A stretch of 64,000 nt of DNA from Alistipes sp. CAG:435 (GCA_000433355.1 FR893179.1:124001-188000); one strand, 5' to 3'. Shown: positions 8,723 through 17,652, counted from the stretch's first letter. Notes: a model not told the origin generated them from the letters alone. A program made the numbers and translations.

Positions 8723-9565
8723 CTACGCTTTCTCCAGCCGACAGTCACCAGGGCCCTTGATGTTCTCATCAATGATGATCTCCCCGACGGAACCGTAGCG
8801 GATGAAGCCGGTGCGTGGGTTCTTGATGGAAGGAACATGGTCTTTCACGGTGGCCTGGACGGAGGAATATTCAAAAGCCAAATCAGCGTCAGCGCCCATT
8901 GTGCAGTCCTCAAGTACGAGGTCGTCGCAGTAGCACAGAGGCTGGGTCTCGGTGATGTGGCAGCGGACTAGGCGGAGGTTCTTCGAGTACCAGGCAAGAT
9001 ATTCACCATTAATCACGGAATCGATGACTGTGACGTTCTCGGCCTCCCAGAAGGAATCCTTGGAGTTCAGGACGCAGTTCCGGATCTCCACGTTCTTGGC
9101 GTACTGGAAACTATAGTTGCCGTTAAGCTTGACGTTGGTGAGTTTAACATTCTCGCAGTGCATGAACACATAGTCGGCCCTGTCGATCACCGAATCCTCG
9201 ACCTCGATGTTCTTGCAGTCCCAGAACGTCTCCGTACCGCCAGGAATCTGGACGTTCTTCAACTTGATTCCGTCCATCCTGCGGAAGGTCTTCGGAGCGT
9301 CGATGATAGTGTCGTAAATCTCGCAATTCCTTGAATACCATAATCCTGAGCGTGCGCCTACAGTCAGCAGACTGTCCTTGATGACGAATCCGTCACACTC
9401 CCAGAACGGATACTTGCCCTCGAACTGGCAATGTACGGCGGTGATGTTGCCGGTCTCTTTCAGCGCCGATTCCCCGGCGTGGATCTTCACATTCTCAAGA
9501 TAAAGGTCGTGCTTGCAGTACAGCGGTCTTTCCCCGCCGAATTCCTGATTGATGATCTTTTCCAT
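8723..9565 (-). CDS. DUF3737 family right-handed beta-helix protein
   Basis: A 280-residue protein made of short repeating strands of the type 'x-NVxIxNCxL' (for example ENVTVIDSVINGEYLAWYS, KNIEVEDSVIDRADYVF). This matches the DUF3737 family of cytosolic-looking beta-helix proteins found in many gut anaerobes. No signal peptide is visible. The start MEKIINQEFGGERPLY matches family N-termini. The biochemical role is unknown. It lies 4 bp downstream of the MATE exporter on the same strand, so the two are probably cotranscribed, and the strong hairpin at 8656-8709 ends the unit. Confidence 0.85.
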   Translation of the reverse strand: MEKIINQEFGGERPLYCKHDLYLENVKIHAGESALKETGNITAVHCQFEGKYPFWECDGFVIKDSLLTVGARSGLWYSRNCEIYDTIIDAPKTFRRMDGIKLKNVQIPGGTETFWDCKNIEVEDSVIDRADYVFMHCENVKLTNVKLNGNYSFQYAKNVEIRNCVLNSKDSFWEAENVTVIDSVINGEYLAWYSKNLRLVRCHITETQPLCYCDDLVLEDCTMGADADLAFEYSSVQATVKDHVPSIKNPRTGFIRYGSVGEIIIDENIKGPGDCRLEKA

Positions 9566-9569
9566 ATAT

Positions 9570-10946
9570 TCAAGTGATTTTTAGTTTCATCCATTTCTCG
9601 CCCCGCAGCCTCCAGTAGAACAGCAATCCGCGGACATTCAGCTCGATGCACATCGCCACCCAGTAGCCGACGAGTCCCATCCGAGGTGTCAAAATCAGTG
9701 CCAGTCCGATGCGTATCACCCACATGCTTCCGAAGTTCATCACGCTCGGCACGAGCGTGTCGCCTCCGCCTACGCAGGAACCGTAGCCGGCGATCGAGAA
9801 TGCGTACAGTGTCTCGGCGAATGCCTCGATTCTCAGCACCTTGGCTCCCAACGCGATGACATCCGGATCCGAGCTCAGCAGCATCATCAGTTCAGTCGCG
9901 AATATGAACATCAAGGCTCCCAGCAGAGTCATAATCCCTGCGGCCATCATCATTGTGATCTGCGAGAACCGCTTGGCGACTTCCTTGCGTTTCGCCCCGA
10001 GACTCTGGCCGACAAGCGTCGTGGCGGCTTCCTCGATTCCGTAGCCCGGCATATAGCAGAAGCTTTCTGCGATGATCGCCAGCGAGTTAGCCGCAATGGA
10101 AATAGGCCCGAGCGGCGCCACGATGATGGTGCTCATAATGTGCGATCCCCTCATTATGATGTTCTGGAGCCACATCGGCGCAGTGATGCCCCAAGCGTTG
10201 CGCACAGTCTTGCGCCGTGGAATGAACGTGCCTTGTTCTCCTTTGATATTCAATTCCTTGGAGCGTCTGAGAATGTACCAGATCACGAATATCGAGGTGA
10301 CGACCTGCGCCGCACCAGTTCCCAGAGCCGCGCCAGCCACTCCCATCTCACAAATGTAAATGAATATGTAGTTGAACACCACATCAAGGCCGCACATTCC
10401 GGTGTACATCAGGCTCGGAATCTTCATGTTGCCGCTGGCCTGTAGCATTGAATTAGCGGCCCATCCGACAGCGCCTATCGGAATGAACGCTGAATATATC
10501 AGGAAATATTCAGATGCGTCCTCATTGATCTCCGGCGTTCCGCCGAGCCAGTGGGGGAGCGCTCCGCTGATGCTCACGCCTATCACTGCGAGAACCAGGC
10601 CGATGAGGAACACAGTTGTGAGCCCTTGCCTCATCACAGCTCTGGCTCCCTTGAAATCCTGCGCTCCGCAAAGGTGGGCGACCTGGACTGAGAATCCCGA
10701 GCTGGCTCCGGACTGGAATCCACCCATTATCCAGGTCGTCGTGGCGACCAGACCTATTGACGCAGATTGGTTCGCGCCGAGTTGGCCGACCATTCCCGCG
10801 TCGATGTACTGCATCAGCACGGACGAGATCTGGGCGGCGATGGCGGGCAGACTCAGCAGAATCGTTAGCCGAATCTGCTGTCCGAGAGTCATCGGAAGTC
10901 CGTTCCGGATCATCCCGAGGAGTATGTCCTTCTTTCCCGATGCCAT
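9570..10946 (-). CDS. MATE family multidrug/Na+ (or H+) antiporter
   Basis: A 458-residue integral membrane protein with about twelve hydrophobic segments in two related halves, as in MATE exporters that expel cationic drugs or metabolites using ion gradients. Typical stretches are GMVGQLGANQSASIGL near the N-terminus and GYGIEEAATTLVGQSLGAKR at the start of the second half. Substrate cannot be told from sequence. It is the first gene of a two-gene unit with the DUF3737 gene. Its promoter overlaps a perfect palindrome (10975-11006), hinting at control by a dimeric repressor. Confidence 0.92.
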   Translation of the reverse strand: MASGKKDILLGMIRNGLPMTLGQQIRLTILLSLPAIAAQISSVLMQYIDAGMVGQLGANQSASIGLVATTTWIMGGFQSGASSGFSVQVAHLCGAQDFKGARAVMRQGLTTVFLIGLVLAVIGVSISGALPHWLGGTPEINEDASEYFLIYSAFIPIGAVGWAANSMLQASGNMKIPSLMYTGMCGLDVVFNYIFIYICEMGVAGAALGTGAAQVVTSIFVIWYILRRSKELNIKGEQGTFIPRRKTVRNAWGITAPMWLQNIIMRGSHIMSTIIVAPLGPISIAANSLAIIAESFCYMPGYGIEEAATTLVGQSLGAKRKEVAKRFSQITMMMAAGIMTLLGALMFIFATELMMLLSSDPDVIALGAKVLRIEAFAETLYAFSIAGYGSCVGGGDTLVPSVMNFGSMWVIRIGLALILTPRMGLVGYWVAMCIELNVRGLLFYWRLRGEKWMKLKIT

Positions 10947-10956
10947 AAATTGAGGA

Positions 10957-10987
10957 CAAAGATATCCACTTATAATTATATGGCAAA
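10957..10987 (-). promoter_or_regulatory. Promoter of the MATE-DUF3737 unit
   Basis: On the minus strand, TTTG (10987-10984) and TATCTTTG (10964-10957) are 19 bases apart, matching the consensus exactly. The -7 box ends 10 bases before the MATE start codon, so the leader is very short. Confidence 0.8.
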
Positions 10988-11006
10988 ATGAATTTTGCCA
11001 TATAAT
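10975..11006. promoter_or_regulatory. Perfect AT-rich palindrome overlapping the MATE -33 box (candidate operator)
   Basis: ATTATATGGCAAAAT (10975-10989), centre GA, then ATTTTGCCATATAAT (10992-11006): 15-bp perfect arms. The -33 TTTG of the MATE promoter lies inside the left arm, so a bound dimer would block the promoter. No regulator gene is adjacent. The lack of a U-tract after a GC-rich stem argues against a terminator. Confidence 0.55.
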
Positions 11007-11015
11007 ATATCTTCC

Positions 11016-11095
11016 ACCCCCTCAGTCACTACGTGACAGCCCCCGGTGGGGCACTGGGGACCGTATTCCCCAGCCCCCTTGCGTCGCTCCGCTCC
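11016..11095 (-). repeat. GC-rich intergenic repeat, copy 1 (inverted)
   Basis: Read on the minus strand it runs GGAGCGGAGCGACGCAAGGG ... TGCCCCACCGGGGG ... TGTCACGTAGTGACTGAGG. It matches the two copies at 39023-39100 and 39119-39194 in order and spacing, with scattered changes. Confidence 0.75.
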
Positions 11096-11115
11096 GATCG
11101 ATTCGTTCTACATTT

Positions 11116-11277
11116 AGAAGCTGTTTTGAATTGTTTGTTTGAAGGTTTGAGAGTGAAAAACTTCAGTTTCGACCGCTTCTTCCAAGGAAGATAGCGGTGC
11201 TATCTGACTGAAGAAGCGGGAAGAAAATGAAGATTTTTCACCTCAAAGAACATTTCAAACAATTCAAAACAGCTTCT
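11116..11277. mobile_element. 162-bp fold-back element (MITE-like), copy 1
   Basis: Perfect 22-bp terminal inverted repeats begin AGAAGCTGTTTTGAATTG (11116-11137) and end CAATTCAAAACAGCTTCT (11256-11277). The interior also folds back: CCGCTTCTTC pairs with GAAGAAGCGG, and ATAGC..GCTAT nests inside. There is no coding capacity. The same 162-bp length recurs at 33494-33655, and shorter right-end fragments occur at 22590-22611 and 29766-29808. Confidence 0.8.
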
Positions 11278-11322
11278 TATATTCATTTATCAAAATCAAA
11301 GGATTTTGTGTAGTTTTGCAAT

Positions 11323-12675
11323 ATGAAAGTTGCGATTGTGGGTGCCGGGGCGGCGGGGTGTTTCTGCGCCATTGAGTTGAAACGGAGGATGTCTTCCGCT
11401 TCGGTGGAGGTGTTCGAGGCGGGGACGAAGGCTTTGGCTAAGGTGGCGATCACCGGGGGAGGACGATGCAACCTGACAAATTCCTTTGAGGGAATATCCT
11501 CTCTGTCAGCCGCTTATCCTCGCGGTGACAAACTAATGAAACGCCTTTTCCGTTCCTTTGATCAGCGAAGTACTTGGCAATGGTTCGAGAACGAAGGCGT
11601 GAAGCTTGTGCTTCAGGAAGACCATTGCGTTTTTCCGGCGTCGCAGGACGCGATGGAAATCGTTAACACCTTGCAGGCAAGGATGCGACAGGCCGGAGTG
11701 GTATTGCATATGAGACATAAGGTCTCAGGAATAAATCCCTGTTCAGACGGAGGATATGAATTATCTATTGAAGACGCAGAATGTAGCGGAAGGTCGCTTC
11801 GACAGGCTCAGCGACCTGATTCTCTGGCTCCGGAATCGATAATATCGGTCCCTGAGCCTGTCGAAGGGCCGATATTACAGAAATCCCAACGACTCGATAA
11901 GCATAATTGTTTGGCTGACATAGTTGTCGTCACCACCGGCGGCAGCCCGAAACTTTCCGGTCTTGGAATGCTTGATGGCCTTGACCTTGAAATCGTCCCA
12001 CCTGTCCCGTCCCTCTTCACTTTCAACCTTCCCGGCAGCCCTGTACGTGAACTGATGGGCACAGTGGTCGAGAACGCATCGGCATCCTTGGTAGGCACGA
12101 AATTCAAGGCCTCCGGTCCGCTCCTGATCACGCACTGGGGAATGAGCGGTCCCGCGATCCTGAAACTCTCCTCTTATGCGGCCCTCTATCTCGCTGAAAA
12201 TGAATATTCCGCAACTCTCTCAGTGAATTGGTTCGGTGACGCGGGCGAGCAGGATGTCCGTGACAGAATCACTGCGCTTTCAAAAGACAGTCCTCAGAAA
12301 CAGATTCTGAACACCCATCCGTCCGAACTGCCGTCAAGACTTTGGAACTACCTGATCTCCAAGTGCGGAATCCGTGAGGATGCCCGCTGGGCCGAACTGG
12401 GATCCAAAGGAATGAACCGCCTTGTGAACACATTGATCAACGACGAGTACCAGATCCGTGGCAAAAGCCGTTTCAAGGAGGAGTTCGTCACCTGTGGCGG
12501 GGTCGCCCTCTCCAACATAAACCTCAACACACTTGAGTCCAAGACCCACCCCGGCCTCTATTTTGCCGGAGAAGTCCTTGACGTGGACGCGATAACAGGC
12601 GGTTTCAATCTGCAGGCGGCCTGGTCAATGGGCTACACTGTCGCCCGATCCATCACCCTACATCAGGAATCATAA
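11323..12675 (+). CDS. BaiN/HI0933-like FAD-dependent oxidoreductase (aminoacetone oxidase family)
   Basis: A 450-residue flavoprotein with an N-terminal FAD-binding GxGxxG (VAIVGAGAAGCFCAIELKRR) and the family marker TGGGRCNLTN. It also has a VVVTTGGSPKLS loop and a C-terminal FAD-contact motif (FAGEVLDVDAITGGFNLQ). These are hallmarks of the NAD(P)/FAD HI0933 family, whose members include flavin-dependent reductases such as BaiN; the exact substrate is unknown. Two palindromic repeat copies are translated in frame at about residues 156-183, adding peptides SLRQAQRPD and VPEPVEGPI in a spot where homologues are variable. A TAGTTTTG box lies 5 bases before the ATG, suggesting an almost leaderless mRNA. 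Confidence 0.88.
   Translation: MKVAIVGAGAAGCFCAIELKRRMSSASVEVFEAGTKALAKVAITGGGRCNLTNSFEGISSLSAAYPRGDKLMKRLFRSFDQRSTWQWFENEGVKLVLQEDHCVFPASQDAMEIVNTLQARMRQAGVVLHMRHKVSGINPCSDGGYELSIEDAECSGRSLRQAQRPDSLAPESIISVPEPVEGPILQKSQRLDKHNCLADIVVVTTGGSPKLSGLGMLDGLDLEIVPPVPSLFTFNLPGSPVRELMGTVVENASASLVGTKFKASGPLLITHWGMSGPAILKLSSYAALYLAENEYSATLSVNWFGDAGEQDVRDRITALSKDSPQKQILNTHPSELPSRLWNYLISKCGIREDARWAELGSKGMNRLVNTLINDEYQIRGKSRFKEEFVTCGGVALSNINLNTLESKTHPGLYFAGEVLDVDAITGGFNLQAAWSMGYTVARSITLHQES
11791..11876. repeat. Two CTTCGACAGG-type repeats inside the flavoprotein gene, opposite orientation
   Basis: Copy one, 11791-11817, reads AGGTCGCTTCGACAGGCTCA and on. Copy two, 11847-11870, reads GGTCCCTGAGCCTGTCGAAG and is framed by AATATCGG/CCGATATT (11841-11876). 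Together they form a large inverted repeat that stays in frame. Confidence 0.85.
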
Positions 12676-12717
12676 AAATGGCTGGCCGCAGAGTTTGCCG
12701 AAGCGTGCCAACCATTT
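12676..12717. terminator. Imperfect hairpin between convergent genes
   Basis: AAATGG-c-TGGC (from 12676) pairs with GCCA-a-CCATTT (to 12717). It follows the flavoprotein stop directly. The U-tract is weak, so a terminator role is only likely by position. Confidence 0.4.
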
Positions 12718-12738
12718 CTGAGAATCAATAGAACCAAT

Positions 12739-12762
12739 GTCACTTCGACAGGCTCAGTGACC
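12739..12762. repeat. CTTCGACAGG-type palindromic repeat (intergenic)
   Basis: GTCACTTCGACAGGCTCAGT plus GACC: a clean copy 7 bases from the stop codon of the TlpA-like gene. Confidence 0.85.
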
Positions 12763-12769
12763 GGATGAC

Positions 12770-13372
12770 CTATTTAGCCAGTTCCTTGCGAAGCGTTTGG
12801 GCGACCTCCTTAAGCCCCTCCTCGGAGGATCCGATCCCGACGTAAGCGATCACTCCGTTCTTCCCGATGATCACGCAGCGCGGAACTCCAGACTTCGCGT
12901 AAAGCCCGAATATGCTCTTGTCCTCATCGACCAGCGTCAGCGGCTTGAGGTATGAATATATTGTCTTGCCTTCCTTTCCCGCGAAGAACTTCTCAAGCGT
13001 CGCCCTTGTGTCCTTATAGGCGATCGGCTGGAAGACGAAATCCTGGTTGTCGTTGAACTCCTTGAGCGTGGCCGGAAGGTTCTCAGGCCTTAACTCATGC
13101 CTGCAAGGAGGGCACCAGCCTCCCCAGAAAAGCAGCATTACGACCTTGCCCTTCTGATCTGCCAGTTTGAACGAGCCGCCAGCGAACCTCTTCCCGGTGA
13201 AGTCGGCCGCCTTGTCACCCTCCTTGAGGATGGTGGTCTCACGCTTGATCTTCTCAAGCTCCTGTGCCTCCTGGTCTGCGGATCTGTTTTTGCTCTGCGC
13301 CCCTGCGGATAATGAAATGCCAAGCGTCAGCATCGCAATCGCAACAATTGTAATCGTCGTTCTCATATTCAT
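12770..13372 (-). CDS. TlpA/ResA-like thiol-disulfide oxidoreductase, secreted
   Basis: Thioredoxin-fold protein probably working in the periplasm on disulfides. From the ATG at 13372 the product is 200 residues: a signal peptide (MNMRTTITIVAIAMLTLGIS...GAQ) and then an AhpC/TSA-Redoxin fold. The active site is WGGWCPPCRHEL, where the WCPPC motif is that of TlpA/ResA. The cis-Pro region is SGVPRCVIIGKNG. An in-frame extension upstream to 13465 would put residues before the signal peptide, so I prefer 13372 (or 13366). The promoter zone is shared with the divergent lipoprotein gene. Confidence 0.85.
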   Translation of the reverse strand: MNMRTTITIVAIAMLTLGISLSAGAQSKNRSADQEAQELEKIKRETTILKEGDKAADFTGKRFAGGSFKLADQKGKVVMLLFWGGWCPPCRHELRPENLPATLKEFNDNQDFVFQPIAYKDTRATLEKFFAGKEGKTIYSYLKPLTLVDEDKSIFGLYAKSGVPRCVIIGKNGVIAYVGIGSSEEGLKEVAQTLRKELAK

Positions 13373-13428
13373 GAATATATTTGCGCAATTTAGCGAATAT
13401 TTGTGATTATTCAATAGTTGTGTCGGAA

Positions 13429-13458
13429 TTTGGTTTATTCTGAAAATGATTATATTTG
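13429..13458 (+). promoter_or_regulatory. Promoter of the two-domain lipoprotein gene
   Basis: TTTG (13429-13432) and TATATTTG (13451-13458) are spaced by 18 bases, 28 bases before the ATG: close to the Bacteroidetes consensus. Confidence 0.7.
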
Positions 13459-13486
13459 CGCCCATTGAATATTAACGAACTAACTG

Positions 13487-15589
13487 ATGAGTAGAAAAGT
13501 TATGTCTTTGCTGGCGGCCACGGCGTTGTCAGCGTTGCTGCTCTCCTGCGGGAAGGAGGAAGTCAGCGTGGAATATGTCCACACGTCTTATGAAAAATCG
13601 GATTTCCCTGAGACGATCTCATTCAACGGCGGAACCTTCAAGTTCTCGTTCAAGGCTGACACCGTGAAACTGACAAGGGCAAGCGAACCTATTTACCTTG
13701 CATGGAAGTACAGGGTGAATGTCGGTGAAGCTACCGGAGAGCCTGTTGAGATCACGTCCAAGACCGATGCGGTTGAGATTTCCGTTCCGGCCAACTACAC
13801 CGAGAACTCCAGAACAATCACGGTCGAGGCCGCGTTCACCCCAGCTCCGGAGAACTATGATGATGAGCCTTCCACAGATGTTGCCTGGAAGGAGGTCGCT
13901 TCGGCCACTCAAGACGCGGCTCTTGTGCTGATCGAGGATTTCTACTGGGCTAAAGGCAACATCACCCTGAAGGACGGCAAGTTTGCGATAGCCGAGAATA
14001 TGTCCGACGCTGGACTGTACTTCAAGAAAGGTAGCAGTTATGGTGTCAGCTCGGAGCCGGACACCTATGACGGTCTGGCTTACACTCCGTCCCGCGTCAA
14101 GATTGATCTTGCTGCGATTCCGGAGAATGATCCGGCCGATGATCCTTGCGCGAAAGTCGATCCGGGGCTCAGGCTTCCTACCTACGAGGAGGCTAATTAC
14201 CTTTACTATCAAGAGGATCTTGACAATGAGCACAGTCAGAATGGGGTTAAAGGTATGGGCTTCACGAACTGTGATTTCTTCCTGCCTTTTGCCGGGACGA
14301 TGTCCAAGACGGACGGGACGATCTCGAAGAAGAATTCCTATGGCGCTTACTGGCTTGATGGAGAGAGCTACGAGGGTGACCGTTCGGTTTACGTGATAAG
14401 TGATGAATATTCAATGATCTGCTACGACCTGTCCAACACGAATATGGCGTCGGTGCGCTGCGTGAAGAACATCAAGCAGCCGAGTCTTGTGTCATATTCC
14501 CCGAAGACCCTTGATAGTTACAAGGGGTTTAATCTTGAGGTTGTTACCAATCCGGGTGAGTTCGCACTCTACAAGGTTGAACTTTTGTCTGACATCGGTG
14601 ACGTGTCCGAGATTAGTTGCACTCCTAAGGTGACGACGGTGACTTTCAAGAATATGGAGGCTAACACGAGCAAAAAGGACAAGACTTGGAAGATCTTCAT
14701 CAACGGCAAGTACACCGGTGAGTCATTCGTCCAGCCGGCTATCACTAACTATGCTTTCTATGCCGGTCACTCACCGGTCAAGCACGATCACACCGCGTTC
14801 GATCTTAAAGTCAAAGTTGACACGGATCTTAGTGATGTCCCTGTCGAGGTTAAGAGTAATGACGGTTTATCGATGACAGAGAGTGCCTCAAAGTCTGATC
14901 CGGTTGTATATTTCTCTATTCCTGAGAACACAAGCAACACAGACGAACGTGTACTTTCCATTTATGTGAACGGTGAAAACACCGGCAAGACCGTGGTTCA
15001 GGCCGCGGCTCCTAATCCGAATGGATTCTCTGTGATTTGGAGTCCTGGTTACCTGACTGTGAAGGACGGGGCCTATGCATTCGCCGGACCTAAGGAGGTC
15101 GGAATGTTCTTCAAGTGGAAGAGCCGCTACGGTGTGGATCTCGGGCAGGACATGAAAAGCTCGCTCAAGTATTCCGGCAAGGCTTATTGTCCGGAAGAGA
15201 CTACGATCGCTTACACCGACATTAAACCGGGCGAGGAGGATCCTTGCTCTCTTGTCCTCCCTGCTGGAACATGGAGGCTTCCTTCTACGGAAGAGTTCCT
15301 GAACCTTACAAAGGGTGGCAGCAAGGAGTGGAAGACAGAGTCCTATCGTATGTGTTCTGACGGAGAGCAGAATGTCTACCTTGCGGCTTCCTGTCAATTA
15401 AACAAGGCAGGTACTGGCGTATTCATGCCAAAAAGAATATTTGTATGGACTGGAGATGCCGGGGCGAAGGCGGATAACGGCAAGTTCTTGCTCTGGTACT
15501 TCACCTCAGAGGAGGCAGAGGCAAAAGTTACAGACAGTGGTATAAACAAAAACCAGGGCCTTCAGGTCCGCTGCGTAAGGGACAAATAA
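13487..15589 (+). CDS. Large lipoprotein with two FISUMP-like domains and Ig-like repeats
   Basis: A 700-residue surface or periplasmic lipoprotein: the signal peptide ends in the lipobox ALLLSC (Cys at about 21). An N-terminal Ig/BACON-like region (ISFNGGTFKFSF) leads into a domain at about 150-325 that ends ASVRCVKN. Two short Ig-like segments (about 330-500) follow. A second copy of the first domain type (about 510-700) ends GLQVRCVRD. Both domains carry the pattern F-x-W-x-x-G followed by LRLPTYEEAN or WRLPSTEEFL, as in the Fibrobacter 'major paralogous domain' family. Ligand and role are unknown. It stands alone, with its own promoter and terminator. Confidence 0.75.
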   Translation: MSRKVMSLLAATALSALLLSCGKEEVSVEYVHTSYEKSDFPETISFNGGTFKFSFKADTVKLTRASEPIYLAWKYRVNVGEATGEPVEITSKTDAVEISVPANYTENSRTITVEAAFTPAPENYDDEPSTDVAWKEVASATQDAALVLIEDFYWAKGNITLKDGKFAIAENMSDAGLYFKKGSSYGVSSEPDTYDGLAYTPSRVKIDLAAIPENDPADDPCAKVDPGLRLPTYEEANYLYYQEDLDNEHSQNGVKGMGFTNCDFFLPFAGTMSKTDGTISKKNSYGAYWLDGESYEGDRSVYVISDEYSMICYDLSNTNMASVRCVKNIKQPSLVSYSPKTLDSYKGFNLEVVTNPGEFALYKVELLSDIGDVSEISCTPKVTTVTFKNMEANTSKKDKTWKIFINGKYTGESFVQPAITNYAFYAGHSPVKHDHTAFDLKVKVDTDLSDVPVEVKSNDGLSMTESASKSDPVVYFSIPENTSNTDERVLSIYVNGENTGKTVVQAAAPNPNGFSVIWSPGYLTVKDGAYAFAGPKEVGMFFKWKSRYGVDLGQDMKSSLKYSGKAYCPEETTIAYTDIKPGEEDPCSLVLPAGTWRLPSTEEFLNLTKGGSKEWKTESYRMCSDGEQNVYLAASCQLNKAGTGVFMPKRIFVWTGDAGAKADNGKFLLWYFTSEEAEAKVTDSGINKNQGLQVRCVRDK

Positions 15590-15609
15590 TAATCTTGATG
15601 AATATTAAG

Positions 15610-15645
15610 GAGCCGGCCGGGAGTGATCCGAACCGGCTCTTTTTC
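15610..15645 (+). terminator. Terminator of the two-domain lipoprotein gene
   Basis: GAGCCGG (15610-15616) pairs with CCGGCTC (15633-15639), followed by TTTTT. Confidence 0.85.
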
Positions 15646-15661
15646 GATTAATTACCTTTCC

Positions 15662-15699
15662 AAAAAGAGAAGAGGCCAACTTGAAGCCAGCCTCTTCTC
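15662..15699 (-). terminator. Terminator of the rubredoxin gene
   Basis: On the minus strand, GAGAAGAGGC and GCCTCTTCTC form a perfect 10-bp stem, followed by TTTTT (plus-strand A-run 15662-15666). Confidence 0.85.
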
Positions 15700-15727
15700 C
15701 CTTTATTCATTCAGTCCGGCGTAACGC

Positions 15728-15904
15728 TTATTCCGAATATTCCGCGAAATCGGATTTCGAGGCTCCGCAGACCGGGCATTTCCAGTCCTTAGGGATGTCT
15801 TTGAACGGGGTTCCGGGCTTTATGCCACCGTCAGGATCGCCCTCGGCCGGGTCATAGATCCAGCCACAGCGCAGGCATTCGTACTTTTTTGAGTCACTTG
15901 CCAT
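15728..15904 (-). CDS. Rubredoxin
   Basis: A 58-residue protein carrying a single Fe(Cys)4 centre, used for one-electron transfer in anaerobes, often to rubrerythrin or superoxide/peroxide reductases. Both metal knots are plain: YECLRCGWIYDP at the N-terminus and WKCPVCGASKSDF near the C-terminus (two CxxCG motifs). The PDGGIKPGTPFKDIP segment between them is typical. The gene lies between ettA and the lipoprotein terminator, with its own terminator. The spacing to ettA (71 bp) leaves open whether it follows the ettA transcript. Confidence 0.95.
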   Translation of the reverse strand: MASDSKKYECLRCGWIYDPAEGDPDGGIKPGTPFKDIPKDWKCPVCGASKSDFAEYSE

Positions 15905-15975
15905 AACAGTTATATTTTTAGTGCAACATTAATGGTGCGCCACCGCGGCGCACCTGCACCTAAATCCTGCAAAAA

Positions 15976-17652
15976 CTATTCCATCAATTTCTTGTACTTG
16001 AACCGCTTAGGCTCTGTGTTGCCGAGACGGGCCTTGCGGTTCTCCTCGTACTCGGCGTAGTTGCCCTCGAAGAACACCACGTTGGAGTCACCCTCGTAAG
16101 CGAGGATGTGTGTGGCAATCCTGTCCAGGAACCAACGGTCGTGGCTGATCACGACGGCGCATCCGGCGAAGTTTTCCAGACCGTCCTCCAGGGCGCGGAT
16201 CGTGTTCACGTCCACATCGTTCGTCGGCTCGTCCAGAAGCAGCACGTTGCCTTCGTCCTTGAGGGTCAGCGCAAGGTGAAGCCTGTTCCTCTCGCCTCCG
16301 GAAAGGACTCCGCAGAGTTTCTCCTGATCCGAGCCGCTGAAATTGAACCTCGACACCCAGGCGCGGGCGTTGATGTCCTTGTTGCCGAGCCTTACCCACT
16401 CGGAGTTCCCGGCTATGGTCTCGAACACTGTCTTGTCCGGATCGATGCTCCTGTGCTGCTGGTCCACATAGGAGATCTTCACGGTCTCTCCGATGTCTAT
16501 AGAGCCTGTGTCCGGTTTCTCGATGCCCATGATGAGCCTGAACAGCGTGGTCTTGCCTGCGCCGTTAGGGCCGATCACGCCCACGATTCCCGCAGGCGGA
16601 AGCGCGAACGAAAGATGCTCGAAGAGAATCTTGTCCCCGTAGGCCTTGGACACGTCCTTGAACTCGATGACCTTGTTACCGAGACGCGGTCCGTTAGGAA
16701 TGTATATTTCCAGATTTGCCTCCTTCTCCTTGGCGTCGGCCGAGGCCAGTTTCTCGTAGGCGCCCAGACGGGCTTTCTGCTTGGCCTGACGGGCCTTGGG
16801 AGCCATGCGCACCCACTCCAACTCGTGCTGGAGGGTCTTGCGCCTCTTGCTCTCCTGCTTCTCCTCCATCTCCAGCCTCTTGGTCTTCTGCTCCAGCCAT
16901 GAACTATAGTTGCCCTTCCACGGGATGCCTTCGCCTCTGTCCAGCTCAAGGATCCAGCCAGCCACGTTGTCGAGGAAATAACGGTCGTGGGTAACGGCGA
17001 TGACCGTACCTTTGTACTGCCTCAGGTGCGCCTCAAGCCACTGGATGCTCTCTGTGTCGAGGTGGTTGGTAGGCTCGTCAAGAAGCAGCACGTCCGGCTC
17101 GCGGAGCAGCAGTCGGCAAAGTGCCACACGGCGGCGCTCGCCACCGGAAAGGGTGGATATCTTGGCGTCAGGCGGAGGACAATTCAGAGCGTCCATCGCC
17201 CTTTCGAGCTTGGCGTCGATCTCCCAGCCGCCGAGATGTTCGATCTTTTCTGACAACTCTCCCTGACGCTCTATGAGAGCGTTCATCTGGTCATCGTCCA
17301 TCGGCTCCATAAACTTGAGGGAGATCTCGTTATATTCATTGAGGACATCCATGACCTCCTGGACTCCTTCCTGCACGACCTCAATGACTGTCTTGTCGGG
17401 ATCCATCTGAGGCTCCTGCTCAAGGTAGCCCACTGAATATCCCGGAGCCCAGACCACCTCGCCACGGTAGGATTTCTCCACGCCTGCGATGATCTTCATC
17501 AGGGTCGATTTACCGGAGCCGTTCAGACCGATGATGCCGATCTTGGCCCCGTAGAAGAATGAAAGGTAGATGTCCTTGAGAATAACCTTGTTGTTGTGCG
17601 GGAGAACTTTGCCCACACCGTTCATCGAGAAAATTATCTTTTCGTCCGCCAT
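15976..17652 (-). CDS. ettA: Energy-dependent translational throttle protein EttA (ABC-F)
   Basis: Soluble ABC-F ATPase that binds the ribosomal E site and gates entry into elongation depending on energy state. At 558 residues it has two ATPase domains: Walker A GLNGSGKST and signature LSGGERRRVAL in the first, GPNGAGKTT and LSGGERNRLHL in the second. Each Walker B ends in LLLDEPTN. The interdomain region rich in Arg/Lys (about 245-305) is the P-site tRNA interaction linker. The N-terminus (IIFSMNGVGKVLPHNNKVIL) and the C-terminal ARLGNTEPKRFKYKKL are typical of EttA rather than other ABC-F members. There are no membrane segments. Confidence 0.95.
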   Translation of the reverse strand: MADEKIIFSMNGVGKVLPHNNKVILKDIYLSFFYGAKIGIIGLNGSGKSTLMKIIAGVEKSYRGEVVWAPGYSVGYLEQEPQMDPDKTVIEVVQEGVQEVMDVLNEYNEISLKFMEPMDDDQMNALIERQGELSEKIEHLGGWEIDAKLERAMDALNCPPPDAKISTLSGGERRRVALCRLLLREPDVLLLDEPTNHLDTESIQWLEAHLRQYKGTVIAVTHDRYFLDNVAGWILELDRGEGIPWKGNYSSWLEQKTKRLEMEEKQESKRRKTLQHELEWVRMAPKARQAKQKARLGAYEKLASADAKEKEANLEIYIPNGPRLGNKVIEFKDVSKAYGDKILFEHLSFALPPAGIVGVIGPNGAGKTTLFRLIMGIEKPDTGSIDIGETVKISYVDQQHRSIDPDKTVFETIAGNSEWVRLGNKDINARAWVSRFNFSGSDQEKLCGVLSGGERNRLHLALTLKDEGNVLLLDEPTNDVDVNTIRALEDGLENFAGCAVVISHDRWFLDRIATHILAYEGDSNVVFFEGNYAEYEENRKARLGNTEPKRFKYKKLME

